Both the position numbers and the translations under genes were made by a program. Shown piece after piece: positions 28,323 through 41,100 of a DNA stretch of 64,000 nt. A model generated the notes under the pieces. The model saw nothing but the letters and a program-made list of their open reading frames with translations, had not been told where the DNA came from and searched no databases. Source of the stretch: Rhea pennata. Its lineage: Eukaryota; Chordata; Aves; Rheiformes; Rheidae. Position 1 is the stretch's first letter, and each line of letters begins with the position of its first letter. The stretch covers positions 18,686,412-18,750,411 of the forward strand of contig NC_084675.1 of NCBI RefSeq assembly GCF_028389875.1, written 5' to 3'.

Positions 28323-30263
28323 ACAGAAATCTATCTGCTATCACACTACTAGTGAGTAATTAGCAAAGAGAAAGACTGATCAATGTGGTCATACTTTCAC
28401 TACATAAACAAGTTTTGTAAAATAGATATGATTAAATGTAGTTCAAAGTATCAATATAACTTGTGCATGACACTTTGGCTTTCATTTTTTAAATAAACTG
28501 GTCTTTGGAAATAAAATTCTGATTAATAAGCTACGCAGAATAGTTTTGGGATTCTTACTTTGTTACCACTTTAGTGAAAGAACCAGACTCACAGAAGCTG
28601 ATGAAAAAGAATAGCTCTAGTGCTTTTGAACTAAGTTATCAGCTTTTCAACCTAATCTCTAGGAAATTCTCAAATTTATAAGTGATATCAAATTCTGTTT
28701 AAGAGTTTGCCTTACATAGATTTTGTCATCATCACAAATGGAGGATCAATAATGCAGAGTTTCCCATTTGGGGATTTTTATTAAAAAACACTCTTTGAAC
28801 TTATTCCAGAGTACCAATAAAAAGGACTGCAGAATTTCCAACCACTCAAGTATTTAATTCAATGATATATCATTTACTTATTCTGAGAAATCAGAGAACA
28901 TGTCAAAACAAGCAGCGGTTCTTTCAGTTTTTCTTGGAACTCTCACTTTCACTTTTTACATGAAAAACCTTTGCGGTCAAGCTTCATAAACTTAACTAGG
29001 TCAACTCAAGTATTGAAAAATAAGTAAAATTATTCTTTTATCTAAACAATCTCTTCAAAATAGATCATAAAATATCACTTTGCTCCAAAAATAGGTACAT
29101 GAATTAATTCGAAGACTGAGTGCCAACAATGGTTCTTACAATGAACTATAGAATTCACTGTAGAATAAGGCACCCTCTCCTCAAAAAGTTTGAAAAAGAC
29201 ATTGCATTTAGACGTTTTGTACAACTGGCTAAATAAAATGGATTTTATTTTATATCGACTTTTGTTGCTAGGCAAAATAGAGAAGTAATTTCAATGCCTA
29301 AGGTGAATCCATTTAGACACTCAAAGAAGCAGCTCCATTAGGGCATAAACCAACAGTGTTCCAATATCAGTTCTGCTGCATTCACAGACTGTTCAGGACT
29401 TTCTGCAGTTTGATAGCAAATGAACAGCAAACGAACATGAAGGCAATGAACACAGGCTAACAAGGCAGCTTAGTTAGCACAATATTGGTTGACTCATCTA
29501 ACTAAAGGGCAAATTATCCTTTCTTTCACTGTAACGTAAGTTGTTTTTCAACAGTAATAGTCATAGGTTGATTTCACCTTTGTACCAGATTATGTGGAAG
29601 AACAATTGAGCTTATATTTTGGCAGCACTCTTCTTCAATACCATTCAGCACACTTCGATTCTACTCAATATAAATCAAGGCAATGCTTTGTAAATTCCTG
29701 AAGAAGTTCCATTCTGAATTTCTAAAGAGATGTGCTTTGGGTAGGAAGAACAAATCATTTTACAACAGTCTAGGCGGTATTTACGGTTGGCACAGATTTT
29801 TAATCTTTCCAATGCAAGACTGTCATTTCAACTTTTGGGCTCAAACAAAAGTACTAGAGCTCCATTTATTGCTTCGTAGGCAATTTCCAGTTTAAGACCA
29901 CTTTTGTTTAAAATTTTTTTGATAATTCATTTAGGCTGTGTTATCACAACACTATAAAGAGTGAAGGAAGAGTGATTCAATGTTTTGCAAGGAAAAAAAT
30001 GCAAGAAATAAAAGAGAAACTACTAAACATGAAGAAACAAATGCAGCTCTACACAAGTAGGGAATATAACAGCCTTGAATACATAATACTCCACACACAT
30101 TGATTCAGCATTACTTAACAGTCATAACAAAACTATACCAGAACAAAGAGTTGCCACAATAATTTTCTTTTAGAAGTCAAAAATTAAGTTGTGAGTAATC
30201 TTTTTTTTTCCCCTCCTCCCACATTTAGATTGCCTTTCTGGGAATGAGTATATTTTAGGTGTG

Positions 30264-30269
30264 TTTATT
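30264..30269 (-). terminator. CMC2: CMC2 polyadenylation signal
   Basis: TTTATT on the plus strand is AATAAA on the minus strand, about 110 bases past the CMC2 stop codon. Cleavage is expected near 30,235-30,255. Further AATAAA matches lie downstream on the minus strand (one near 29,863), so longer 3' UTRs are possible. Confidence 0.55.
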
Positions 30270-30379
30270 GTGTCATAACTTCACAAATCACAGGTCGAAC
30301 AGTGGTGATCTGAAAGTAACATTGCCAGCTTTCAACCAAGTGTCCCTATTAATATGCAGCTGCCCAACTACAGTACAGC

Positions 30380-30466
30380 TCACTTCTCAGAGTGTTCCTG
30401 AGCATTAATTAGCCTCCGTCGCATCTCTGCAGTATGTGCCTTGTTCCTGGCCCTGTTTTCTTCATA
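30380..30466 (-). CDS. CMC2: CMC2 coding exon 3 (last)
   Basis: The acceptor reads CTGTCTTCCAG on the minus strand. The exon encodes 28 residues beginning YEENRARNK and ending SEK, then TGA. It covers the basic C-terminal tail after the CHCH domain. Confidence 0.95.
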   Translation of the reverse strand, partial: YEENRARNKAHTAEMRRRLINAQEHSEK

Positions 30467-33400
30467 CTGGAAGACAGATAAGGAAATTAATAGATCAGCT
30501 ATGTCATTAAACAGATAAGTCAAATTTAAAAGTGTAGAGAGGGTTTATTACTCAGGAACAGAAACAATATCATTGACTGATGCATTAGAAATGCAGTTCT
30601 TTTTAATAACAATATATTGATTTACTTTTACTTTGAAATTAACATTTGATTAAAATACCTGTTTCTAAGTTTTACATTATTAAACTAGAGTATTAAAACA
30701 TTCAAAAAAATATTCAGTTACTCTTATGGAGAAACTTAATTACACAGCTATCTTATATATGACAGCTATACTTTATTCACACATGTACTAGAACTAGAAA
30801 AAAAAGTTACATAGATACTATTCTAGACCACTGGTTAGGCTTTTTTCCTTTTAAATAACCACTGATTTAAGTGTCTCTGCCTTCTGAAACATGAACTTGT
30901 CATCCTACACTTGGTCTATTTTTGATCCTAGTTATTAATTACATACACTGATAACAGCAGTTTACCTGGATGAAAAAAAAACAAAAGCAAATTTAGGTTG
31001 AATGAGGGTATTTTTTTACAGTAGAAAAAACACACAACAGAGACAGGACTTCAGTATAACAGAAAATCATGGGAACCTTCCCATTCTAGATACATGCATA
31101 GGCACATACTTTCAGGTATGCTCCTGCACTACTAAAATTCCAAAGACTGAAAATCTTAACCGTCTTTCATTGGAGGCAAAAGGGAAATCTTCATGGCTTA
31201 AGAAAAATTTCAAATCAATGTATGATTTGCTATATATTTCATAAGAAGTAAGTTATTTTGGGCCCTAAATTAGAGCATACATTTGTTCATTTTTTAAAAT
31301 AGGTATTAAGAAGGAAAAAAAACAAAATAACCTCCAAATGTTCAAGTCTCTGTATAATGTAATAAAGTACTAAATAGACTGATTTTGGTAAACATTTGCA
31401 GTTTTTAACTCATTGTACTGATTAGCATAACTGAAATAAAGGCCTAAAACATTACTCCACATTTACAGAATGCTTAGCTTTTTTCCATGCTACATTGACG
31501 ATATTTATTTTCCTCACTAATTTATCCATTCTTGTGTAGAATAAAAACACCAAATCTTTTAAAAGTTACACCTGTACTTATTGCGTACTTGTGAATAGCC
31601 TTGCAGGGACCTCCTAGCAATAACATATCTACATAGGCATATTGTAGGAAGGCAAACAGTCTTCATGAAGTCTTATTAATACAAAGGCTTCAATAGAAGA
31701 AAGAAAAATAGCATTACATGGAAAGAAACTTCATTATTTTCCAAATCTGTGTTACAGTTCTTTCAAATCTCTGCTACAGTTTTTATAGATTAGGAATAAA
31801 ATAGTATTTGACAGAAAGCAAATTATTTCCCATTTTTTCCCGATAGATTAACAGGGACAAGGGAGGGAAGAGAGGAGAACTAAACTATTCTGGTTATTAT
31901 GCATTTAAAGTCTTCCTTTCCAGATACAATTGTAAAATTTATGTCAAAATTAGTAAGTTAAAAGGTATGTGAAAAGTTCTTTTGTGTGTTCTGTCACATG
32001 TGCATGAAAAATGTAAAGATCAGTTGATACTCTTTTCAAAATCTGTCCATTAGCTAATTAATCTATATAAAATCCTAGACCTTTCCATTTCCTTTGTATT
32101 TGCAGATGTAGTACTGCAATAAGTAGGTCCTAAGCAGCAACATTATTTTCAGAAGATTTATTTAGGGCCTAATTTAGCAGCTTATCAAATAATTTCACAG
32201 AAAACAGTATTACTGACTTCAGTAATAAGTATTACTTATGCAAAATTGACCATTACTGCCTTATATTTGCTATAGTGCAAACACTGCTATTAAAGAATAT
32301 CAAGACAATTTGCTTTTTAAAAAAGAAAAAAAAAAAAACAGAAGTAACCTGTGAAGCATCAGTTTCTATTTGCAGTATTTTTATTAAAATGTGTATTTGC
32401 CTATTTTCTGTATCTCTAGAAATTGCTCACACTATTAGTTTAAACTAGATATACATTTGAACTGCAGTATTTGTAAGGAACATACCAAAGACTATCACCT
32501 GGTTTCATGAGGTATAAAAAGCAATCACTATTTAAAAGTTTTGTGCAGGAAATAAACATTTTAAATTGCAAATATTTCAAAACTTTTAATTTGACAGGAG
32601 AATCTTGAAATTATAAAAACAAGAAGAAACTAAATTTGCTAAATTATTTGAAATCACGTCAGCACAGACACTTACATCTTCATATCTAGTATCTTCTGGA
32701 AAGCATCCTTTCTAATCTCATTTGTAACTTTCAGTGCCAGATCTTGCCAACAGTAGAAGCAAAGGGAGAGATGCATGTTCCTTGCTCACATTGGTCTCAA
32801 CATAATTTCAGGTCTTGTTCATACAATTTTACCTGACAACTGATAATTTTATCACAAGAAATGTAAACTGGGTCTCACATGCCCACTCCAGAGTGTGCTT
32901 ACATTTTAAGATCTATTTATTGATTTTTACTAAGTTTTACTTAGTAAAAAGCTACAACTCTACAGCCATCCTATGTTTTTTAATTAAGTACTAGCTCACT
33001 GAAATGTGCATCTTACCTCTTTCCTTAAGCACTTCCGCATCTCACGGTCAATGTCATTGCAATGCCCAAAAAATTTCAAGATGTTGTGCTAATAAGTTAG
33101 GAAGAGAAAAAAACAAATTTAACAATTCAAAAGTTACTTCCTCTGAAGCTCTAAATTTCCTAGAAGAGATTTGTATTTTGCAATATATCCTGGTCTTCTT
33201 TTCCTTTTCTTTTTGTGAAAAATAATGCTTTGTAACTTTGTAAGATGCACAGACTGAAACAGTGAAGTCTAAATGTAGAACATAGATTTTATTCATCTAA
33301 GAATCAGTCTTATAACTTTCACTCACACTAACTTGAATAATGTACAAAAAATTGTGTTCTGAACTCCAATTACTGATTTAGAAAGACATGGCAAGATCCT

Positions 33401-36400
33401 ACAGCCATCCTGGAGGCAATGCACTTTCTGCCTTAGAGAGTTTTCCATACTTCTTCGTGACCTGAAGAGAGGCAAAGGACTCAGTGCTACAGTTTCATCA
33501 TGCCAACCACATGAAGAACATGCTGTCAGTCCAGAAGATGCAGCCACTAGACCTAAGTCACCGTAATGTTAGAAAGTGTACAGAAATAGGAGTGTTTCTC
33601 TGAGTATAACCAAAGACTCTTCTAGTTTCTCAAATCCTGAGGTTAATAAATAAGTTTACTAACATTACGGCACAGTTCAACTGGCGGCTTTATGTGTACT
33701 TGAATGTTACCAAATTTCTGAAAAACTGCAGGCTTCGTAACTAGATGTCTATATAAGTCTCACCCAAATAACCTAATTATATTCACCATTAAAAAAAAAA
33801 AAAAAAAAAAAAGTCCTCTTAGCTAGGATTTCCTGAAGTGATTTCATATTATTGGCCAAAGAACTCTCAGAAGTGGTTCCCTTTCTAATAGGACTAATTT
33901 TTCAGAGTGATGCTTGCTAATATGCCATACAATACAGCAGCAGAACCTGGTAGCAGAGCATCCAAACAATTCAGAAGACCTGACAAACTGGAACTTTTAA
34001 ATAAACGTTTACAGATATGCAGTGAACAGAGTCAAATTGACCAATCCTTCAAGAAGGAATTAATGAAAGAATAGAACACTGAATACACAACAGATGTGAA
34101 TGAAGTCGCTTCCTTATTTCAGGGGGAAACCTACGTATAGTTCTGTAGCTGATGAACAGGTAAATGGATCTATACAAATAATATAGTGGACTATTAAAAA
34201 TTAAAATAGCGGACAAGACAGATTTCAGCCAGTAGAACACTTATGACTAGAAATAGCAGTAGGTTAATAAAGATGAAAGACACTTAACTACAGCAGTGCT
34301 ATAATTAGCTTGTTTATACCTCTCTGCTTTACAGAGGGCATCAGATGACACTCTGAAGCAGTTGCATGTAATAAATGGTTGCTTTTCTGCAAGTTGATCT
34401 TGCTTTTAAAGCATTTTAACTAATACAGATACAGTTTTTAGTCTATTCCCATATTAGTTTGCTAAATTTCAAGGTGAATGCTCAAATTTCAAGCTAACTC
34501 TATTCTTCTTAGTGCATAGAATAAACTGAATGTGTGTTTATTTAGCCAGACTCCTAAGCTGTCAACTCCTTTCAGATCAGATTATGAGAAATAAATCAGT
34601 TTTTCCAAAATGCATTTCACTCCTATTACCACGACAAGATTGTAAACCTTTGTGTATTTCATTCAACTGATGCATGTAAAAAAAAGGCTTTTTTTAAAGC
34701 ACTTACATGACAACTGAAATACATGCAGCCTTAAACACCACAAGAGTGGAGTTGTTGGAAAACAAAATAATAATGACATCAAGTAGGAATCTCAATAACC
34801 TCTTTCCATAGACACAAGACTTCCAAGACTTCATATAATGGGCAAGTTCTAGATTAGGAATAATGTGAATTAAACTGACTTCTATGAAAAGGCACGTAAG
34901 AGACATCTGATTCAAGATAAATTATTATTCCTGAGGGATTAAAAGCATTAAGTTATACATAAAGGTTGACATTTTGACAAAACAGTAGGTAGCCACTGAT
35001 AGATGTGATTAATATGACTGACTTTTCATATTTCCATGACTTCAATTTAAAAACAGTTCTTCAATATATTTCCCTTCAATTTTAAGTGAAAAAGTAAAGC
35101 TTTTTTCACATGCAGTCAGAAGGAAGCAATCTTTACCGTGTTTTTTCTGAGGCTGTCAGCTTAAATATCCTCTCATAGTTGAGTACTAGACTGAAAAAGT
35201 AGTTTCTCACCATCTGAAGAGACCAACTTCAGACCAAACTGAAAAAATAAAATCCTTTGCACAACTTTATTACCAGATTGACTCAAGCAAGGAACTAGAA
35301 GCAGCAATAATAAGATTCCTTTGAATCCCTGCTGCCAAGAAATCCAAAGAAGCCCAGCTACATACGTAGTAAAATGAAGGGCAAATCTTAAAGGAGTGTA
35401 TTTTCTGTCCTGAATGGCTTTATTTTCACAATTACAAAAATTCATGACAACATTTTAATTCTATATCATACATACAAGTTTTATTCGCCTCCTAACTGTT
35501 AGTGGGTCATTTTTGGCAATCCTTTTGATACCATACTAGTTAATACACAAGGAGAGTCTTCTAGCTTAATTCTAACTACTGAACACTCATATAATATTAA
35601 ACTTGTTTCAAAAAACTTCAGCTAAGAAAAAAAATGAAGTGTCTCCAATCTCAACTGACCTAAAATATTCTATAGGTAGATCAAGATTTTAGAACTTAGA
35701 AGAAAAACATAACAACACTTAACAGACCTTTAAATTTTAAAGTTTGGGGGTATTCTACCTAAGAATGCTGTATAAGACAGTTGGGAGGCAATGGTAAGAG
35801 AAGGATCACGTGACAGACTTTAGTGCACTTAAGTTTCAAGATATTGCAATAAAAGTGCCAACAAAAAACAATTAACTTTTTCTGAACAAACAGTACACTC
35901 ATTCCAGCACTGCAAGTGAATTTTAATATTCAAATTCCTCTCCATATCTTGCTGTAATTCAGAAATCATAAGAGAGCACGTTACTGTAAAAGTCTTCCCT
36001 ATGTTAGTTTAGCTGCCTGAAAAACAGATATGCAAAATTTTTGTTATCCCTCCCTCTATCTCACAGAACATCTTCACTCATGTTTCCTGTACTGTTAGCC
36101 ATTTCTCTGTTTGTAACAGCTTTTGAAAGGAAAAATTAGAATTCTGCACAAAATAGTAAAGCTAATAGATGTGTTGTAGATAACAGATGCACTTATAAAT
36201 AAGTTCTAAGATACACATTATGAAAAAAGTATAAACATCACTTGTGAACAGAGAGGTGAAAATACTTTGGATTGCATGTGACAGTAAAACATTGCTTTCT
36301 CATTAATATTCAACATTCAAATAAAGGCACTCATAGTTTTCACTGAAACAAAAAGAACTGACTTTATATTCACTGATATAGAAATACATCAGTACAGAGT

Positions 36401-37059
36401 ATCTATTTAGAATAACTCAAAGGACTGGGAAATTTATTAATAGTGTAACAATGCTGCATATAGCTTTCACTGCAAAGGCTGATCTTTCTAAATCTAGACG
36501 TTTACTACAGAGTGAATTAATAACAGGCTTTTAAATGAGTGAAATTAAATTTCTATCTATTTGAAATAATGAAGAACCTTGAGACACTTGAAGACCATAC
36601 AGTATTTTACATCCTTTAGTAGGTGTCTATTAAGAATATGGAAGTCAAATAATAATTCTGCTTTATTACTGTTTTTTTTTTTTAAGGAGGCACACAGTAC
36701 TAAAAAGTGTAGAAATTACTTCAACTTTAGAAATGGGTTCATATTTGCCAAGTTTTAGCACAAGAGATCTTACGTCATGTTTTTGTTCCTAATGAAATCA
36801 CTGGGATGGTTTTACAGAGCTGTCAGATAACTCTTCAGTGAGAATGTACTAGCTATATTTCATGGTTGTTCTGCCTGAAGGAGATATTTCCCTCTCTGAT
36901 CATATAATATTTCCACTAATTCATCTGACACTCACTTTCCCAACCCACCTACTCTTTTCTCTGCTCAGAACTCCTTACCTCTTTGTGACACTTCTTGAGC
37001 AGACTGATAACTAGGTTACATTCTTCAGTGTGCAGATGAGGAGACAAGTCTGGATGCAT
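30380..37059 (-). CDS. CMC2: CMC2, COX assembly mitochondrial protein 2 homolog (79 aa, three coding exons)
   Basis: Twin-CX9C protein of the mitochondrial intermembrane space that supports cytochrome c oxidase (complex IV) assembly. It is imported and oxidised by the CHCHD4/MIA40 relay. Joining 37059-36979, 33088-33017 and 30466-30380 gives 27 + 24 + 28 residues and a TGA stop, all introns in phase 0. The N-terminus [14 protein letters not shown] is the family signature. Cysteines 14 and 24 and cysteines 37 and 47 are each separated by exactly nine residues, forming the helical hairpin of the CHCH fold. The length equals that remembered for human CMC2. The start ATG has A at -3 and is the conserved family start. 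The C-terminal exon is the most diverged part but keeps the basic helix and the ending SEK. The 5' UTR is spliced to the CpG island at 44 kb, head-to-head with CENPN. Confidence 0.96.
30467..33016 (-). other. CMC2: CMC2 intron between coding exons 2 and 3
   Basis: A 2.55-kb AT-rich intron starting GTAAGA and ending CAG on the minus strand. No repeat of known class was recognised. Confidence 0.85.
33017..33088 (-). CDS. CMC2: CMC2 coding exon 2
   Basis: It encodes 24 residues beginning [12 protein letters not shown], including the second CX9C pair (C37, C47). The donor is GAG|GTAAGA and the acceptor ends TTATTAG. Phase 0 on both sides. Confidence 0.96.
33089..36978 (-). other. CMC2: CMC2 intron between coding exons 1 and 2
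   Basis: A 3.9-kb AT-rich intron starting GTAAGG on the minus strand. It holds an A22 run on the plus strand at 33791-33812 and no other feature I recognise. Confidence 0.85.
33791..33812 (+). repeat. Poly(A) tract, 22 nt
   Basis: Uninterrupted A run within a CMC2 intron. Confidence 0.9.
36979..37059 (-). CDS. CMC2: CMC2 coding exon 1
   Basis: The coding part runs from the ATG to GAG|GTAAGG and gives 27 residues with the first CX9C pair (C14, C24). The exon continues upstream as 5' UTR. Its acceptor is either TATTTTAG (first exon base 37124) or TTGACAG (first exon base 37115) on the minus strand. Confidence 0.96.
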
Positions 37060-37664
37060 CTTTAGTTAGGTATAATTTAAGTAGTTCAAGGTCAAAAATC
37101 CGAGAAAACTTCCACCTGTCAATACTAAAATATAAAATTTATAATTAAAAACTTCAAATTTACACATATTAATTTTAATAAAAATACTTTAAATCAAAAT
37201 GAAACATAGTATGTATAATTTACATTACGCAGTTAAAGTAATTAAAACTAGCATATGCCTCTTCTTTATCTATACAACCCATAAGTTTAACTTTAAAGAC
37301 AAGTTTATGTTCTTTGCTGGACCATGGACATAAGCACACATTTCATTTTCAGGAACTGCCTAATAGCATGAACCTTTCTTGAACTACAGGTTATCTTTTC
37401 ATCTTTTCACTTCAGTTTGCTTGTTTCTAGCTTAGAGAAAGCTAAGAATATAGAGTTTTCTTTCCACCTTACAAAGAAATGGATACAGAACAGGAAGCAC
37501 ATGAGGAAGCAACAATGATATTTCACTGCAGCACTCAGAGCTAGCATCTTTTTTAAGATGTTATCTACTTGTTTGTAAGAATTCTGATGCAAAGCATTGA
37601 TGATGCTTTAAAAACAGTACTTAGTCATGCTAATTGTAATTCCCTTTTCCCCCCTTTCTTTAAG

Positions 37665-38165
37665 CCTAGCTAGAACTTCCCTTCTTGCCACTTCGCATTG
37701 TTGCCCCTTACCCTTTCATTACGCTTCTCTGAAGAGCATCTGGATCCTCCTTTTCAGCTCCTCTGAAAAGCACCTTCTATATGACATCCCCGCCCCCTTA
37801 GGTAGTGGAACACAACACCTAGGCTTCTCTTCAGCCTTCTCGTTATAATGCTTAAAAGACCTAACTCCCTTGAATTCTCCTTGTGTACCATCTTTTCCAA
37901 ACTCTGATCATCTTAGTTGCCCTCTGCCGGACTCCAGTTTTTCTTATAGCTTTCTTGGACTTTGGGGCCCAACACTGAATAGGGAATTTCAGATGTGGCC
38001 TCAAGAGTGCCAAGAGAGAAAAAATAACTTCCCTTGACCCAATAGCTATACTGCTACTACTGCAGCCCAGTATGCTGTTAGCCTTTATTGCCGCAAGGGT
38101 GCACTGCTAACTCATATTCTACTTGATGCCAATCAGTGCCCCAAAGTCCATCACTGCAGAGGTCT
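37665..38165 (-). mobile_element. CR1 LINE fragment (3' part, old, minus orientation)
   Basis: The plus strand reads as the reverse complement of the end of CR1 ORF2. Recognisable blocks include CATTGTTGCCCCTTACCC, GATCATCTTAGTTGCCCTC, CTTGGACTTTGGGGCCCAAC and GCAGCCCAGTATGCTGTTAG. The copy is heavily diverged with many small gaps and has no coding capacity. It marks a sauropsid genome. End points are approximate. Confidence 0.8.
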
Positions 38166-41100
38166 GTGGTGCAGGAGCAAACTCCTTCTGGAAACAAATT
38201 TTCATATTACTTCCCATTTAAAAAGAAAAAAAAAAATCACAGAAGTGATTTTCCAAGATCTTTTGTTTGAAAGGATGAAAGCATCATATAATAATAGCTT
38301 AAATGACCTACCTGTTGAGGAAGATCACTCTGTACCAGGGAGGGAGGAAGAAAAATCTGATTCATGGTAGGACAAATGAGCTCATCTTGACAAAAATTTA
38401 CTTATATTAACCACACTTGTTTATACAGTATTTTATTATTCCCCTCTTCTCAGAGATCACCTTTCTAGCTGCAATACATATAGGAAATACGACTACACCT
38501 TGTGCTAAGTAGCCATCAGTTTTAACACTCCGTTCTAAACAGATATTCTAAATGCTATCCATCAGCAGTTAGATTTTGCAATTGTAAAATCCAAGCAGTG
38601 AACTGCAGTGCTGATAACTATAATCTACACTACTGCTCCTGGAAAACCTAAGTAATATGCTTGCTTGCAGAGGCATCTATACCAATTTACTCAATATTTC
38701 CCATCATGTGTTCAGTTTAACAAGAGTTACATTCCCACAGTCAAAACAAAATTTTAAGAATCCAAATAGATTTAAATTCCTCTGGAGACCCATGAGAATA
38801 CAGTCTACATATTGCTACAAACACTTCTAATATGTTCTTTCAAAAATCTCTTCCATACTATCTGGAAGTCTAATATTACACCATACCTTAGCACAGAAGA
38901 ACTTGGAAGCCATACAAGTTGCATAAGCAGTCTATTCAACAAATTAACAAATGAACCTTTAGAAATATGACAGCAGGAGCATGACTGTAACAATAAAACG
39001 ATTAAAAACCATGCTGTGCTATTGCCATAGCTTTTGACTGCATGCCACACTAAGACAGCATGTTTTAAATTTATCAGTAGATATTCTGGATAGTACCTGA
39101 GTTAGCATTTCCTTGAGAGGGTGTCCTGCTCAATGACTGCTTTACTTAACAGGTGCAAACCCAAGCTGATTATTAAATTGCTTCATTATTCAGTCTCTGA
39201 TATCTGTTTCCAAAACTGTGATCTAGGCTGGTTGTCTTGCAAAAAGCAAGACCAGTACCCCAGTGAAGTAAGTAGTGTGCACATCACCACGCACCAAGAA
39301 GTCAGAGGGAGTACTTCAAGGACGTACATTCTTTCTAAACTAAGAATAGTAATCACTGCTGTTCACAAAAGTCTCAGATAAAGCGGATAATATCCACAAT
39401 GCCACAAACAGAGAAGTGGCAGAATGTATTTCACCAGCTGAAAGCTTTCTAATGACATCTTACTCAAATACATTCTTCAATGTGGTACCTCTTGTAGATA
39501 AATACTATAAATGAGAAATCCTAAATGACACACCACTTCACAGATCAGTACTCTCAAAATTATTTTTTAAATAACATTGGATATTAAAATCTTTCAAGTT
39601 CAATCATTAGATATGGACAAAGAATATAGATAAGTGTTCTCAGTTTATATAGGCTACAACAGCTTAAAATAATCAAATATCTTACACTGGTCATGGAAGG
39701 CTTGATTAGGACCTTTAAGTACTTCTAATGTTCATGACTGAAGGGTGTTATCAGTGCTAAAAATTAATGGTTAGGAGTGTCAGATTAGACAATGATCTAT
39801 AAATTATCAGATTAGGCTGAAAAATGTATGTTAAAGGGGAATGGCAAAAGATAAGGTGACAAGAAAAGAGGCTATGTTCAAAAATACTCTGACAGATGAG
39901 AGGAGTTTCAAGAGTAACAAAAAACATGTAAGAAATGAGAGGTTACTGGCTTCCTTAGTTTCTTTTCAGTAATGCTCTAATCTAGAATAAAGATAGCAAA
40001 TTATCATCTTACTAGAATTTAAGTCCATGTAAATGGACTCTTAAATAGACGGTAGCTTATAAGGATGCTAAGTATGAAGAAATACTAAAAAAAAATAGTA
40101 GTAAATGGTTGGGAAAAAGTAATATAAATTGCTCTGAGAAAACTATTAACAGAAATGCTGGATAAAAAAATGTCAGGGTAAACAAGCAATGGCTCTAGAA
40201 GAAATATTAACAGTAAGGTATAAAAATAATATTTTTAAAATATAGCAATAGCTTTAGGAGAAAAAAAATGATTGCAAAATGCTAAACAAACATTCTTAAG
40301 ATCTAACGTGATTATTTGGAGAGAATTATGTAGATGAACTCTTCACATAAAGACATAAAAGCACTATTATATTTCAATATGTGGTGCACATATGGTCTGC
40401 CCTTTAATATATTTTACACGAGATTCTGAATTCTGCACATTTTTTTTCTTTATTAAGAATTGCAAAACATAACAAGTTTGGTCAAAATGGCAAAAGAACT
40501 AAAAAAAATTGCAAATTTCTATGAACAGCCCTCTGAAGCTATAAGACAGAGATAAATATTATTTCTCTCTCAACTTCTTCAGCTAGTTTCTAAATCTATG
40601 CTATCCTTCATGGAAAGGAGGATCAAAAATAATCTGACTCAAATATCATGTTCTGTGTAGGTTAGATAAAATGAGGAAAATAAGGGATATTTTAGTTTTA
40701 AGGTTTGCAATACTTTTTGAAGAAAGCAGAAGCTTAAACTTAGAAATTCTCAGAAATGTTACTTAATTTCCAATGCTAATATTTTTGTTTAGAAAAAATA
40801 ATTACTTAGAAAATAATTTCTAGGCTAGGTTCATAATTTCTAGGTTCAGAAGTGCTAGTAGCATTTCTGAACATTAAGTATATTGAGCTGCTAAAGATTT
40901 CCCAATAGAAATCAACATACATGTTATCCAGAATAGTTATCTGTCCTTAATCTAAAAACCTATCTACACATATGTCCAATAAATTAAATATTTAATACTA
41001 ATGCACAAAAGGAACCTACAAGTACTAAAGAAGTTTGCAATAAAATTGTAGATATCTAATAAGTTGACAGAAATCAAAAGGCTGTCCACAAAGAGCAGGT

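Larger units (their letters stand above)
25301..30230. other. Non-coding region between CpG island and CMC2 3' end
   Basis: AT-rich, without recognisable exons. It holds a C14 run at 25680-25693 and the longest homopolymer of the window, an A run of about 37 at 28285. No gene is seen. Confidence 0.6.

Noticed and set aside
32676-32695. Perfect minus-strand donor (GAT|GTAAGTG) with a nearby CAG, in a CMC2 intron
   Set aside because: The exon implied by the nearest acceptor would be only 20 bases and would shift the CMC2 frame. No wider exon with a good acceptor was found.
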